In this document: in pieces, positions 33,224 to 41,732 of the stretch | How positions within the stretch are numbered: the first letter of the stretch is position 1 | Layout: every line of letters starts with the position of its first letter | DNA from: a virus | DNA length: 47,268 nt | IMG/VR virus record: IMGVR_UViG_3300044695_005632 | Span: 1 to 47,268 of that record | Direction: 5' to 3' (one strand) | Notes under the pieces: model-generated | What the model was told of the DNA's origin: nothing | The model's input: the letters and a program-made list of their open reading frames with translations, nothing else | The model's database searches: none | Translations under genes and position numbers: made by a program

Positions 33224-36200
33224 ATGCCAATCTTCGGCGGAAACACCGACTACTCCCCCAAGCGCCCTGCATTCAGCCCGTCCGCAAAGCGCGAGGCGAT
33301 CGAAAACCTCAACCGGTCTGGCGGCGGAACGCTGTCGGACTTGTTCTGGCTGCTCGACACGATTCCTGCAGCTGCGAGAGGGACGGTGTCGGGCATCGCA
33401 ACTGGCGATCCAGGCAAAGGCCTGAGGGCGTTCACTCAGAACTCCGACGATCGCGTCGACGGCCGCGAGATGCTCGGAGATCTCGGCCTCGATCCGACGC
33501 CAGGCCAGAAGACGTGGACGAACTTCGGTGCGGGCATTGCCGCAGAGATGGTCACAGACCCTCTCGCACTGCTCTCTGGCCCCATGAAGGCGCTTACCCA
33601 GGCCGGCAAGATCGCATCGAAGGCCGGACTTCTCCAGAACGCCGGCGAGGCCCTGTCGCGTAAGTACCTGGCTGGCCAGGCCACTGGAGAGGTGGCCGAT
33701 TTGGCCCAAGATGCAGTCGCGAGAATCGGCCGGGATGTCAGCCCGACAGACATCCTCGGGCGACCGCTCGTTGGGCCTCGCGCTGCTCGCAGGTACGGGA
33801 CGCTCGGCGATGTGATCGACTATTCGCAGGACCCTGAGCAGGCCAGCAGAAGCGTCCTTGCTGCGCTCGGCGGCGACTCGTCGTCGCTCGACAGGCTGAG
33901 GTCGTCTCCGCTGGGGCGCGACATCGGAATCGGGCTTCCGCTGATGGACCCGGCCTTCTCCGTGTCTATTCCCGGAGGGGATGGCCTGGCCTCTGCAATG
34001 GACTACCTCGGCGCAGCCGCCAGGTGGAGCGCTCCAGGCCGCGTGTTCAACAAGTTGACCAACCCGCTCGTCGGAGATGCGCTAGGCGCCGACGACCAGA
34101 TGATGACTTCCGGAGCCAACATCGCTCGGCAGCGGGCCGCCGCAGAGGGCCGCCGGGAGGCGACATACCAGGCCGGTCGACTAAGGCTCAGCGAGCCCGA
34201 TGCGTTCTCGGAAGAAGGAAATCGGGCGCTCGGCCGCTCGATCGAGAAGCCCTTCGTGAACGCGCACGAGCAGGCCGACAACGTCTGGCAGTCCTCGCAC
34301 CCTGCCGCCAAGCAGTACATGCAGTGGTGGGAAGAGTACGCCAAGGGGTCTCCCGAGAGGCTGCGGTCTGTTGGCCTGAGAGGCGAGGTGTTCTCGGACC
34401 CGCACGTCTCTGGGTATCTGCCGCGCAGGGCAGAGAGCGCGCTGGAGATGGCCGGAGAATCGAACCCATCGCTTGGCCGCGCCCTCAACACAATGACCAG
34501 CGATCAGATGAGGCGAGCCGAAGAGATGATGGTTCCCGGCGGCAGGGACACGATTGCGTTCGAATTGTCCAAGGACCCATTCGTCGCCGGCGGCAAGCGG
34601 GCTGCCAAGAACGACGCCGAGGCGACGCGCTACATCGCCGAGAAGCTTGAGCTTGAGCCTGGCAGGGAGGGGCAGAGGCAGGCAGAGGCGCTTGCGGGCC
34701 TTCTTCATCGCCTGCCCGATCACATCATCAAGGAGGTTCCTCTCTACGGGCAGCACCCGATCGAGATGATCACCCGGTACGTCGAGGGGCGAGAAGGCGC
34801 CGAGGCGATGCAGGGAGCCCTGCTCGACTCGCTGGCCTATCACGCCAAACAGGGTCCGGCTCCGCTCATCGAGGGCGGAAGGCACATCTCCGTCAAGAAC
34901 GCCATCGAGAAGGTGTCGTCGCAGGCTGCGTCTGACTCGGGATCGATGGAAGGTGCGGCCAGTCAGATCCGCTCGCGCCTTGCCAAGAGGTTCGGGATGA
35001 GCCCGGACTCCGTGGCGCTCGGCGAGTACGCCATCCCTGAAGAAGTGGCCGACCGCCTGGCGAGAGCCAGCGAGGCCTACTCCAAGACCGAAGCATCGAA
35101 GGGGCTTGCCCAGTACATCGACAACTACAACGCCACCTGGAAGGCGTCGATTCTGTCCTGGCCGAGCAAGATGGTTCGCGATTTCTACTCCGGCGCATAC
35201 TCCAACTGGCTGGAGGGAGCTGCATCTTCCAGGGGGGTTGGGTCCGCCTACGGACTTCTGACGGCCGGGCCTCAAAGCAGCTCGTTTCTGTCGGCCCTGA
35301 AGAACACACACCTGTACTCCACTGCCGACGACGACGCCATTGCACGTTTCTGGGCGGACCTTTCTGCAGAGGGTCTTCTCGACACCGGCATGGAACTCGA
35401 CAGGGGCATCTCGGTGTCCGGCGGCAAGGTCCTCAACACCATGCCGGGAGCTGCGCCGGAGGCGTTCGGCTCTGCCATCGCCGAGCTTGGCCCGCAGGCC
35501 GGCAGAAGCTGGAAGCAGTACGCCGTGGACATCGCCCCAAATCCCTTTGCGTCCAGAGAGCAGCTCTCCAGGGGTCCGGTTGCCAGGTTCGGAGCCAAGG
35601 CCGGGAACCTGGTCGACAAGATCAACCGCCTGTCCGGGTACATGGAACTCCTGATGCAGGGCGTCGCCCCGCAGGAGGCGGCCCGCCGGATCAAGAGGGC
35701 GCACGTCGACTACTCGTCCCTGACCGCATTCGAAAAGGGCATCCGCGACAAGTTCATGCCGTTTTACGCCTACACGTCACGGTCCATGGCTGAGGTAGTT
35801 CGCCAGATGGCAGAGCGGCCAGGCGGGCGGTACGGCCAGGGACTTCGCGTCTACGAGCGCATGCAGGAGCGCGACGACGGAGAGTACACGCCCTCGTACC
35901 TGAGGCAGAACTTTGCTGCACCGATCCCGAGCGACTTCCCGCTGCTCGGCACCGACACGCCAGGAATGACCCGCTACCTGACCGACATTGACCTGCCTGG
36001 CTACGACCAGCTGAACATGGTTGTGCCCGGAGACCCGCGCACCACCGTCCAGCGCGGCTTCCAGATGATCCACCCTGCCCTGCGCACTGGCCTTGAGTTT
36101 GGGACCGGCCAAGACGCATTCACGGGCCAGGATCTCCGCAAGGGGTCCAGCGGCCCGCTGACCAAGATCGGCAGGGCAGTGACTGGCGACGACCAGCTGC

Positions 36201-36571
36201 GGCTTCCGGCCGAGATCGAGAAGATCTACGACCTGCTGCCTGGCCTCAGCAGGCCGACTCGCGCGATTTCCCAGGTCGTCGACCCCACGTACGACGTCGA
36301 TCTCCCTTCCAGGCTGACGGCCGCTGCGTTCACGAACCTCACCGGCGCCAAGATCCGAGACGTGACGGACGAGGAGGCCGATCGCGACGCAATCAGAAGG
36401 CTTCGCGATGCCGCCGCTCCGTACACCCGAGACCACACCACCGCCTACATCACGGACTCCATGAAGCCGATGGTTCCGCAGTCCGCATCCAGGTCGCTGG
36501 ACCTCGCCAACCAGATCCAGCAGGAGCGGCTGAAGAAGAAGCAGCGGTCAGGAGATCGACGGCGGCCGTGA
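33224..36571 (+). CDS. Large putative ejected / polyvalent virion protein (1115 residues)
   Basis: The protein has an N-terminal region with DLFWLLDTIPAAARG and FGAGIAAEMVTDPLALLSG, a segment common near the start of large phage internal proteins. Near residue 845 it carries FEKGIRDKFMPFYAYTSRSM, close to the FExxxxxxxxPFYxxxR motif of large polyvalent-type phage proteins. The C-terminus is charged. These proteins are thought to be packed in the virion and delivered with DNA. The gene is the last of the long virion operon, and its 3' end overlaps the convergent integrase gene by 24 bases. Confidence 0.7.
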   Translation: MPIFGGNTDYSPKRPAFSPSAKREAIENLNRSGGGTLSDLFWLLDTIPAAARGTVSGIATGDPGKGLRAFTQNSDDRVDGREMLGDLGLDPTPGQKTWTNFGAGIAAEMVTDPLALLSGPMKALTQAGKIASKAGLLQNAGEALSRKYLAGQATGEVADLAQDAVARIGRDVSPTDILGRPLVGPRAARRYGTLGDVIDYSQDPEQASRSVLAALGGDSSSLDRLRSSPLGRDIGIGLPLMDPAFSVSIPGGDGLASAMDYLGAAARWSAPGRVFNKLTNPLVGDALGADDQMMTSGANIARQRAAAEGRREATYQAGRLRLSEPDAFSEEGNRALGRSIEKPFVNAHEQADNVWQSSHPAAKQYMQWWEEYAKGSPERLRSVGLRGEVFSDPHVSGYLPRRAESALEMAGESNPSLGRALNTMTSDQMRRAEEMMVPGGRDTIAFELSKDPFVAGGKRAAKNDAEATRYIAEKLELEPGREGQRQAEALAGLLHRLPDHIIKEVPLYGQHPIEMITRYVEGREGAEAMQGALLDSLAYHAKQGPAPLIEGGRHISVKNAIEKVSSQAASDSGSMEGAASQIRSRLAKRFGMSPDSVALGEYAIPEEVADRLARASEAYSKTEASKGLAQYIDNYNATWKASILSWPSKMVRDFYSGAYSNWLEGAASSRGVGSAYGLLTAGPQSSSFLSALKNTHLYSTADDDAIARFWADLSAEGLLDTGMELDRGISVSGGKVLNTMPGAAPEAFGSAIAELGPQAGRSWKQYAVDIAPNPFASREQLSRGPVARFGAKAGNLVDKINRLSGYMELLMQGVAPQEAARRIKRAHVDYSSLTAFEKGIRDKFMPFYAYTSRSMAEVVRQMAERPGGRYGQGLRVYERMQERDDGEYTPSYLRQNFAAPIPSDFPLLGTDTPGMTRYLTDIDLPGYDQLNMVVPGDPRTTVQRGFQMIHPALRTGLEFGTGQDAFTGQDLRKGSSGPLTKIGRAVTGDDQLRLPAEIEKIYDLLPGLSRPTRAISQVVDPTYDVDLPSRLTAAAFTNLTGAKIRDVTDEEADRDAIRRLRDAAAPYTRDHTTAYITDSMKPMVPQSASRSLDLANQIQQERLKKKQRSGDRRRP

Positions 36572-37357
36572 TGTGTTGCCTGCGAGCTGGGATTGGTCGA
36601 GGTAATGCCTGGCTGCGAGCCCTGGCGTCTTGTGCGCCAGAAACCACTGCGCTTTTCCGGGATCCTGCATCTCGATGTGGGTCGCCGCGGATCTCCGCAG
36701 CCACCTTCCGCTTCCTGAATTGCCCACCTTGGCGAGAAGCTGCCTCATAAGCCGGAATGAATACCTGCGACAGGCCACCCACCCGAGGATTCTGCCATCC
36801 GGACTGGCGCTCAGCATGGCATTCACGGCGGAAACGCAGTCCTTCGACAGCTGCCGAGTGCAGATGATGCCGGTCTTGCTGGTCACCCAAGACATGACGC
36901 TCCCCCTGAGGTTCGCGCCAGTCCAAGAGAAGATGTCTCCGTAGCGTGCGCCTGTCTCGTAACCAAGGAGAACCCAACAGCGCAGGAAATCTCGGACGTT
37001 GGCTCCGTTCCGAAGACGCTGTCCAGAAAATCCGTCCGCCGCCTTGACGAGCGCGCAGCAATGGGAGATAGTCCACGCCTGCACGGGAGGGAGCGGCGCA
37101 CGAAGGCGCATCACCCCTCTCGGAGGGGAGTCCACAAGGCCCTCCTCCCACGCCCATCTCCATAGCGTCATCGACTGACGCCTCTCGTTGCAGAGAGTGG
37201 TGGGCGAAACGGAATCTTTTCTCGCACGGAGGTGAGAGTTCACGGCATCCGCCGTCAGGCCCGGCAGTCGGGTCGACAGCTTTCTCAACTGCCGCGAATA
37301 CTCGCTGCTGCACAAGCGAGATTCTAGGTACAAGTCGCAAATCTGAGGCACGTTCAT
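36548..37357 (-). CDS. int: Tyrosine recombinase (integrase)
   Basis: This 269-residue protein carries the tyrosine recombinase catalytic layout. It has Arg I in LGYETGARYGDIFSW, a beta-hairpin Lys in SKTG, box II as GRWLRRSAATH, LAHKT with the second His, and the nucleophile Tyr in ARHYLD. The usual first His of box II appears replaced by Arg. It is short and seems to lack a separate arm-binding domain. The start at 37357 follows AAAGGG. The frame stays open upstream, but that part (YRTRTCDPQ) is just a translation of the tRNA fragment. It would integrate the phage at the matching host tRNA. It converges with the last virion gene and faces the recE-like gene. Confidence 0.9.
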   Translation of the reverse strand: MNVPQICDLYLESRLCSSEYSRQLRKLSTRLPGLTADAVNSHLRARKDSVSPTTLCNERRQSMTLWRWAWEEGLVDSPPRGVMRLRAPLPPVQAWTISHCCALVKAADGFSGQRLRNGANVRDFLRCWVLLGYETGARYGDIFSWTGANLRGSVMSWVTSKTGIICTRQLSKDCVSAVNAMLSASPDGRILGWVACRRYSFRLMRQLLAKVGNSGSGRWLRRSAATHIEMQDPGKAQWFLAHKTPGLAARHYLDQSQLAGNTSRPPSIS

Positions 37358-38294
37358 GGACGACCCTTTGACGCAGGGGAATATACCCCGCGAAATGAGC
37401 CCTAGCTCGACAAGCTGGGGGTCACAGGTTCGAGTCCTGTATCGCCCATACGATGGGACCACCACGGTCGAGGAGGCGGAGTCCAACCAGGACTACCACT
37501 CCTCGGCCGGGTGGTCCAAGTCGCAGCTGTGGGACTTCATTTCGCGCGGACCAAGGTATTTCTACCTACGGCACGTCGCGAAATCCATAAAGCCGGAAGA
37601 ATCGGCAGCTCTTTCCCACGGCACCCTGCTTCACAGGTGGTTTGAGGTAGGGGAAAGCTTCTGGGACGAACTCGTCGTCCCGCCAGCCAAGCTCCTGACC
37701 GACACCGGCCGGGTCGGCAAGGCCGCCAAGGAGTGGCTGGCCGAGCACGCCGCCGGCAAGTCTCCGGTTTCTCAATCCGAGCTCGATCAGCTCCGCTGCG
37801 AAGCGGACGCGATCATGGCTCACGCCGCGGCCCGCGACTTGATCGCCGCCAAGCTGGCGAGCGAGGTCAGCATTCGCTGGCTGCACGAAGACGGGACGCT
37901 TCTGCGTTGTCGTCCCGACATGATCTCAGAGGACCTTCTCGGTCCAATCGTCGTTGACCTCAAGACCACACGCGAGGCGGATGTCCTCGGGTCTTGGTGG
38001 CGATCCGTGATGGATTACGGATACCACGCCCAGGATGCGCACTACCAGTGGGGCATGGAGGCGGTGGGCATGGACGCCCGCCCACTGGTTTTTGTCGTCG
38101 TGTCGACCGTCGCCCCTCACGACGTCGCTGTCGTGAACCTTCCATCCGAGCTGGTGGATAGCGGGCGAGCGCGAATGAGGTCGGCCATCGCCGACATCGG
38201 AGTCCGCATGTCCATCGACTGCTGGATGCCGGAGCAGCACGGCGAGGTTGTCGAGCTGCCAGTCCCAGGCCACGTACTCAGGAACTTGCCATGA
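37356..38294 (+). CDS. RecE-like PD-(D/E)XK exonuclease
   Basis: This 312-residue frame encodes a phage recombination exonuclease. The N-terminal motif of the RecE/exoVIII-type domain is YHSSAGWSKSQLWDFISRGP. The catalytic core shows RPDMI, then VVDLKTTRE (the D-x-K strand), and DAHYQWGME for the QxxxY-like helix. It degrades dsDNA ends to make ssDNA for the ERF protein encoded immediately downstream (ATGA overlap). In-frame starts exist only at 37356 (with a GAGG site) and 37395, both upstream of the tRNA-derived attP core, so the first 30 or so residues are encoded by attP. The 37356 ATG overlaps the integrase ATG on the other strand. Confidence 0.8.
   Translation: MDDPLTQGNIPREMSPSSTSWGSQVRVLYRPYDGTTTVEEAESNQDYHSSAGWSKSQLWDFISRGPRYFYLRHVAKSIKPEESAALSHGTLLHRWFEVGESFWDELVVPPAKLLTDTGRVGKAAKEWLAEHAAGKSPVSQSELDQLRCEADAIMAHAAARDLIAAKLASEVSIRWLHEDGTLLRCRPDMISEDLLGPIVVDLKTTREADVLGSWWRSVMDYGYHAQDAHYQWGMEAVGMDARPLVFVVVSTVAPHDVAVVNLPSELVDSGRARMRSAIADIGVRMSIDCWMPEQHGEVVELPVPGHVLRNLP
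37376..37389. promoter_or_regulatory. GGGG-AATATA-CCCC palindrome with a possible int -10 box
   Basis: A four-base stem GGGG/CCCC encloses AATATA. On the reverse strand the loop reads TATATT, a good -10 element 23 bases upstream of the integrase ATG, and an AAAGGG ribosome-binding site lies between them. A matching -35 would fall inside the tRNA-like core and is poor. It lies on the integrase side of the crossover, so it would stay with int after integration. Confidence 0.35.
37402..37448 (+). other. Probable attP core: 3' half of a tRNA
   Basis: The 47 bases fold as an anticodon arm (CTAGC, loop TCGACAA, GCTGG), a variable loop GGGTC, a perfect T-arm (ACAGG, TTCGAGT, CCTGT) and a 3' acceptor strand ATCGCCC plus A. 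No matching 5' half (GGGCGAT and a D-arm) precedes it. A tRNA 3' end beside an integrase gene is the classic attP, letting the host tRNA be rebuilt on integration. By loop position the anticodon would be GAC (Val), but loop base 33 is C rather than T, so the identity of the host tRNA is uncertain. Confidence 0.8.
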
Positions 38295-38962
38295 CAGAGA
38301 CACGGAAGATCTACGTCTACCAGGACCGCTGCCCAGAAGGCACGGCCAAGCTGGCCGGAGCGCTGGCGAAGGCGATCCCGAACATGCAGCCGCTGGTTCG
38401 GAACTGCGTCAGCCACTTCGCCAAGAAGGGGCCGGACGGAAAGATGCAGCCCGACTACGCCGACCTTGCGGCCTGCCACAAGTCCGCAGCCAAGGCCCTT
38501 GCCGACCAGGGCCTCGTCGTAATCCAGACCGTTGCCATCATCGACAATGGCGACACAGTGCTGAACACGCAGCTCATGCACTCCAGCGGCGAGTGGGTAA
38601 GCAGCGTGCTGCCGGTGAAGGCCGCGACGTCAGACCCGCAGAAGATGGCTGCAGCCATCACGTACGCCAGACGGACCGCCTACTGCGCCATCGTTGGCCT
38701 TGCTGCCGACGACGACGATGACGGAGCGCAGGCACAAGAGGCTGCGATCCGCTCCTCCGTCGAGGATGAGGGGCGCATCGAGAAGCTGCTGGCAAAGGCG
38801 ATCGACGAGTCGAAGACCGCCGAGAAGCGAGCCGAGGTCATCGCGAGGGCCGAGAAGGGAGTGAGGGCAAAGCAGCTCACCCCAGAGGCGCACCAGCGCC
38901 TGCAGGCGAGGGCCGAGGCAGCCAACAGCGCGGCCTCAAGAGAAAGGCCGGTGCCAGCATGA
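38291..38962 (+). CDS. erf: ERF-family ssDNA annealing protein
   Basis: This 223-residue protein matches the ERF single-strand annealing family. It has the conserved run of YADLAACHKSAAKALADQG, LVVIQTVAIIDNG, LMHSSGEWVSSVLPV, then ITYARRTAYCAIVGLAAD followed by an acidic stretch. The C-terminal third is charged and helical. ERF proteins form rings that anneal complementary ssDNA, for recombination and circularisation of the injected genome. The gene is coupled to the RecE-like nuclease by a four-base overlap, giving an exonuclease-annealase pair. SSB at 1329 is a likely partner. Confidence 0.88.
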   Translation: MTETRKIYVYQDRCPEGTAKLAGALAKAIPNMQPLVRNCVSHFAKKGPDGKMQPDYADLAACHKSAAKALADQGLVVIQTVAIIDNGDTVLNTQLMHSSGEWVSSVLPVKAATSDPQKMAAAITYARRTAYCAIVGLAADDDDDGAQAQEAAIRSSVEDEGRIEKLLAKAIDESKTAEKRAEVIARAEKGVRAKQLTPEAHQRLQARAEAANSAASRERPVPA

Positions 38963-39240
38963 TGAACCAGGAGCTGGTCGACACGGCCCGGCTTCTGGTT
39001 GCGGCCGTTCAGGACTCGGACGGATTCACCACGGACTACCTGAGGAAGCTGATCATCCATCTCGTACCGCAGCTGCTCGGCGAGATCGAGATCCTGGCCA
39101 ACGTCGCCACCAGTGCCGCAGGCAGGATGCCGGTCTACGTTCCGGAGGCTCCGGCCGAGAAGGAAGAGGCCGAACCAACGCGGAGAAAAGACAGGAAGAA
39201 GGACACCAGCAGCAAGAAGCGCAGGAAGAAAAGGAGGTAG
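38959..39240 (+). CDS. Hypothetical protein with basic tail
   Basis: This 93-residue protein starts at an ATG overlapping the erf stop. It has a helical N-terminal part (LRKLIIHLVPQLLGEIEIL) and a strongly basic C-terminus (RKDRKKDTSSKKRRKKRR) suited to nucleic-acid binding. It sits between erf and a helicase, and the start of the helicase lies two bases after its stop. A role in the recombination complex is plausible but not shown. Confidence 0.65.
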   Translation: MMNQELVDTARLLVAAVQDSDGFTTDYLRKLIIHLVPQLLGEIEILANVATSAAGRMPVYVPEAPAEKEEAEPTRRKDRKKDTSSKKRRKKRR

Positions 39241-39242
39241 CA

Positions 39243-40775
39243 GTGCTGATAAGGGACTATCAGGACCGCGCTATTCGCAGCGCGGTGGGTGCAGCCAAGG
39301 GCGGCGCCAAGAGAATCACGATCTCCAGTCCGGTCGGATCCGGCAAGAGCGTCATCATGGCCGAGCTTGCCCGTATGGCCAAGAGGCCGATCATCCTCAG
39401 TCCGTCGAGGACGCTCCTCTCTCAGCTGCACGGCAACATGGAAGCCTGGCTGGGGGAGCGTGTCGGCGTCGAGCAGGGGGCAGTGAGGGTTCAGGATATT
39501 CTCGGCCTGAAGGAGAGGGTCGCCGTGTGCATGCGGCAGAGCATGCTCTCCCGAGATCGATACAAGCGCCGTGCGTTCGACGGGACCACGCTGGTGATCG
39601 TCGACGAGTGCCACATCGGCAACACGAAGCCGTTCGTCCAGATGATGCGGCACTTTGAGGAGATGGGCGCTGTGGCCGTTGGCCTGTCAGCCACTCCCTA
39701 CAAGGGCAAGGGGAAGCCTCTCCCGTTCTGGGACAGGCCGTGCTTCTCGTATTCGCTGCTGGAGGCAATCAGGGACGGATACCTGATTCGACCGCGAGGC
39801 GTCATCAGCAGGAGTACCTCTATCGACCTGTCGGCCGTCGAGGTCGTGGCGAACGAATGGAGGGAGGACCAGCTCAACGCGGTCCTTGAGGCAGAGCATG
39901 CAGTCCAGGAGATATCCAGCCTGATACTCCAGACATACAAGGGCAAGCCGTCTGCCGTGTACTGCAACAGCGTCTTTCAGGCGAAGCTTCTCGCCGAGGT
40001 GCTGGCCCGGTACGGAGTCAAGCCATCGCTGGTGTTCAGCGACCAGCCCGAGGACGAGCGAGAGGCCAACATGTCGGCCTTCATGGATGGCCAGTCGAAG
40101 GTCATCTGCAACGTCGGGATCCTTGCCTACGGATGGGACCACCCGAAGCTGATCAACATCTACAACGCCGCCCCTACGATGAGTCTCGCTGTCTACGAGC
40201 AGAGGATCGGACGCGGCACACGGCCGCTGAAGGGAACGATTCAGGACGGCATGAACCGAGACGAGAGGCTTGCCGCTATCGCTGCCAGCGACAAGCCGCA
40301 CTTCAACATCTTCGACATCACCGACGCCAGCAACTCCCTCCAGCTTGTCAACGCCCTCGATCTGCTCGATGCCGGCAGCCGACAGGATCCGATCAGGCGG
40401 CAGAGGGGCATGGACGCCATGACGTCCGGCGACACCAAGGAAGAGGCCCCAGGCGAAGACCCAGGCGCCGACATCCTTTCGGTCATGGATACGCAGGACA
40501 AGGTCGACGAGCTCAACCGAAAGCGCCAACGGCTTCTGGTTGGCGTCGACTTCAGCCACAGAGAGCGCGACCTGTTCTCTGCTCCCGGAGCCCCACAGAA
40601 GAAGGAGAGGGGATGGAGAATGATCTACGGTCCGCACGCGGGAAAGCTCATTCGGGACCTCCCGTCGGGCTACCTAAGGGCGGTCGTCGGAAAGGCCGGG
40701 TCGAAGGCGTACGGCAAGACGGCGGCCCTCCACAGCGCCATCAGGGCAGAGATACACCGCAGAGAGGCGGGCTGA
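39243..40775 (+). CDS. SF2 DEAD/DEAH-type helicase
   Basis: This 510-residue protein is a superfamily 2 helicase of the type III restriction/UvrB-like group used by phages. The first RecA domain has Walker A GSGKS at 32-36, the DECH box at about 121-124 and motif III SATP near 149. The second has VCNVGILAYGWDHP-like motif V and QRIGRGTRP (motif VI) near 319. It probably unwinds branched or duplex DNA in replication and recombination. It starts at GTG 39243 after a strong AAAAGGAGG site. The C-terminal 110 residues are not part of the helicase core and may bind partners. Confidence 0.88.
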   Translation: MLIRDYQDRAIRSAVGAAKGGAKRITISSPVGSGKSVIMAELARMAKRPIILSPSRTLLSQLHGNMEAWLGERVGVEQGAVRVQDILGLKERVAVCMRQSMLSRDRYKRRAFDGTTLVIVDECHIGNTKPFVQMMRHFEEMGAVAVGLSATPYKGKGKPLPFWDRPCFSYSLLEAIRDGYLIRPRGVISRSTSIDLSAVEVVANEWREDQLNAVLEAEHAVQEISSLILQTYKGKPSAVYCNSVFQAKLLAEVLARYGVKPSLVFSDQPEDEREANMSAFMDGQSKVICNVGILAYGWDHPKLINIYNAAPTMSLAVYEQRIGRGTRPLKGTIQDGMNRDERLAAIAASDKPHFNIFDITDASNSLQLVNALDLLDAGSRQDPIRRQRGMDAMTSGDTKEEAPGEDPGADILSVMDTQDKVDELNRKRQRLLVGVDFSHRERDLFSAPGAPQKKERGWRMIYGPHAGKLIRDLPSGYLRAVVGKAGSKAYGKTAALHSAIRAEIHRREAG

Positions 40776-41158
40776 CCGCAGACGATGGCTCGTTCTACCA
40801 CCAGTCCGTCGGCCAGATCGGCGTCCTCATGGCCGCAGAGGCGCTTCTCAGGGAGGGATTCCAGGTTTCCTTGCCGCTTGTGGACACAGGATACGACCTG
40901 CTGGCCATCAAGGGTGCGTCTCTGTGGCGAATACAGGTCAAGGCGACGTCTTCTCAAGGCAGGAACAAGAGCCGAGTGCGAGCAAGGAGGGGAGCTGGAA
41001 ACAAGATGACGTACACGGACGACCAATGTGACGCGATCGTGGCCGTGCATACGACACGAAGGGCGATCGCCTGCATGACACTACAGCAGCTCAAGGGCAG
41101 ATCGTGGATCAACTTCGCGGACTGCTCTTGCGCGAACATTTTCAGTGCGCTTCAATAG
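40772..41158 (+). CDS. PD-(D/E)XK nuclease, possible Holliday-junction resolvase
   Basis: The 128-residue product has the core of a resolvase-like nuclease. A helix GQIGVLMAAEALLREGF supplies the first acid, DTGYDLL the second, and WRIQVKATS the QxK strand. The frame has no ATG, GTG or TTG before this helix. A CTG at 40772 overlaps the helicase stop by four bases and follows AGAGAGG, so I place the start there. The only ATG (40829) would cut the core helix. It is coupled to the helicase and probably processes branched DNA. Confidence 0.65.
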   Translation: MTADDGSFYHQSVGQIGVLMAAEALLREGFQVSLPLVDTGYDLLAIKGASLWRIQVKATSSQGRNKSRVRARRGAGNKMTYTDDQCDAIVAVHTTRRAIACMTLQQLKGRSWINFADCSCANIFSALQ

Positions 41159-41330
41159 CGCAACATCAGGCGGCCGGCTTGGGTAGACCTTGCGGCGGCC
41201 GCCGCAGACAGCCTGTACCGCAAGGGATTGTGACGAAACAGGCAGGGGTAGCCCGAAGTCAGATGCCCCAGTCACACGGGCCGCAGTAGGCCCGATAAGA
41301 AGCTGACATGCCATCGTCCGCTGCGGATCG
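41159..41330. other. Gap with a 16-bp palindrome and a hairpin
   Basis: This 172-base stretch breaks an otherwise gapless operon. It contains a perfect 16-base palindrome, TGCGGCGGCCGCCGCA at 41191-41206, and a hairpin CGGGCC/GGCCCG with loop GCAGTA at 41277-41294. No convincing small gene, promoter or T-run is visible. It may hold a regulatory or processing site. Confidence 0.45.
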
Positions 41331-41732
41331 ATGGTCACCCCTACGCGTCCCAACGAGCGTTGGCAGGTGATGGCCAACCTAGCTGGAAGCCCCAGCTGGG
41401 GATGGTCACCCTCCACCCACATGCGAGCCCTCAAGCATTGGCAGGTCATTACCAGCATGGGTTCTGATGACGTTCAGATGCTTCGTGTGACTGATCACCA
41501 AGGAAGGTGCATCGTCGCGCTGTGCCTCACTCCACGGAACCGAGAGAAGCTGGTGCTGGGATCGCTGGAAGCATTCGACGACTGCCGTAACGTCCCGTCG
41601 GTTGTGTGCGACTGTACTTCGCTCGTTCAGGTAACGGACTGCGACACGCTGATGGCAATGTCCGCCTGGCTCATGTCGGCTGCGACATGGCTCCGGCGCC
41701 AGCAGGCCACGGGCACGGAGGATTCCCGATGA
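41331..41732 (+). CDS. Hypothetical protein upstream of hnh-rusA
   Basis: This 133-residue frame ends with a four-base overlap (ATGA) onto the HNH-RusA gene, which supports it being translated. The protein has two related segments (RWQVMANL and HWQVITSM, encoded by near-repeated DNA), a beta-rich middle (VQMLRVTDHQGRCIVALCL) and a Cys-rich stretch (VVCDCTSLVQVTDCD). There is no good ribosome-binding site at 41331. In-frame ATGs at 41370 and 41457 are alternatives with weak GGCAGGT upstream. The family is not recognised. Confidence 0.5.
   Translation: MVTPTRPNERWQVMANLAGSPSWGWSPSTHMRALKHWQVITSMGSDDVQMLRVTDHQGRCIVALCLTPRNREKLVLGSLEAFDDCRNVPSVVCDCTSLVQVTDCDTLMAMSAWLMSAATWLRRQQATGTEDSR

Noticed and set aside
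37402-37448. Complete functional tRNA gene
   Set aside because: No 5' acceptor strand or D-arm precedes the anticodon-like arm, so it is a tRNA 3' half beside the integrase and fits attP better.
37358-37486. Longer integrase start at 37486
   Set aside because: The extra N-terminus (YRTRTCDPQ) is a translation of the tRNA fragment; the domain begins after the ATG at 37357.
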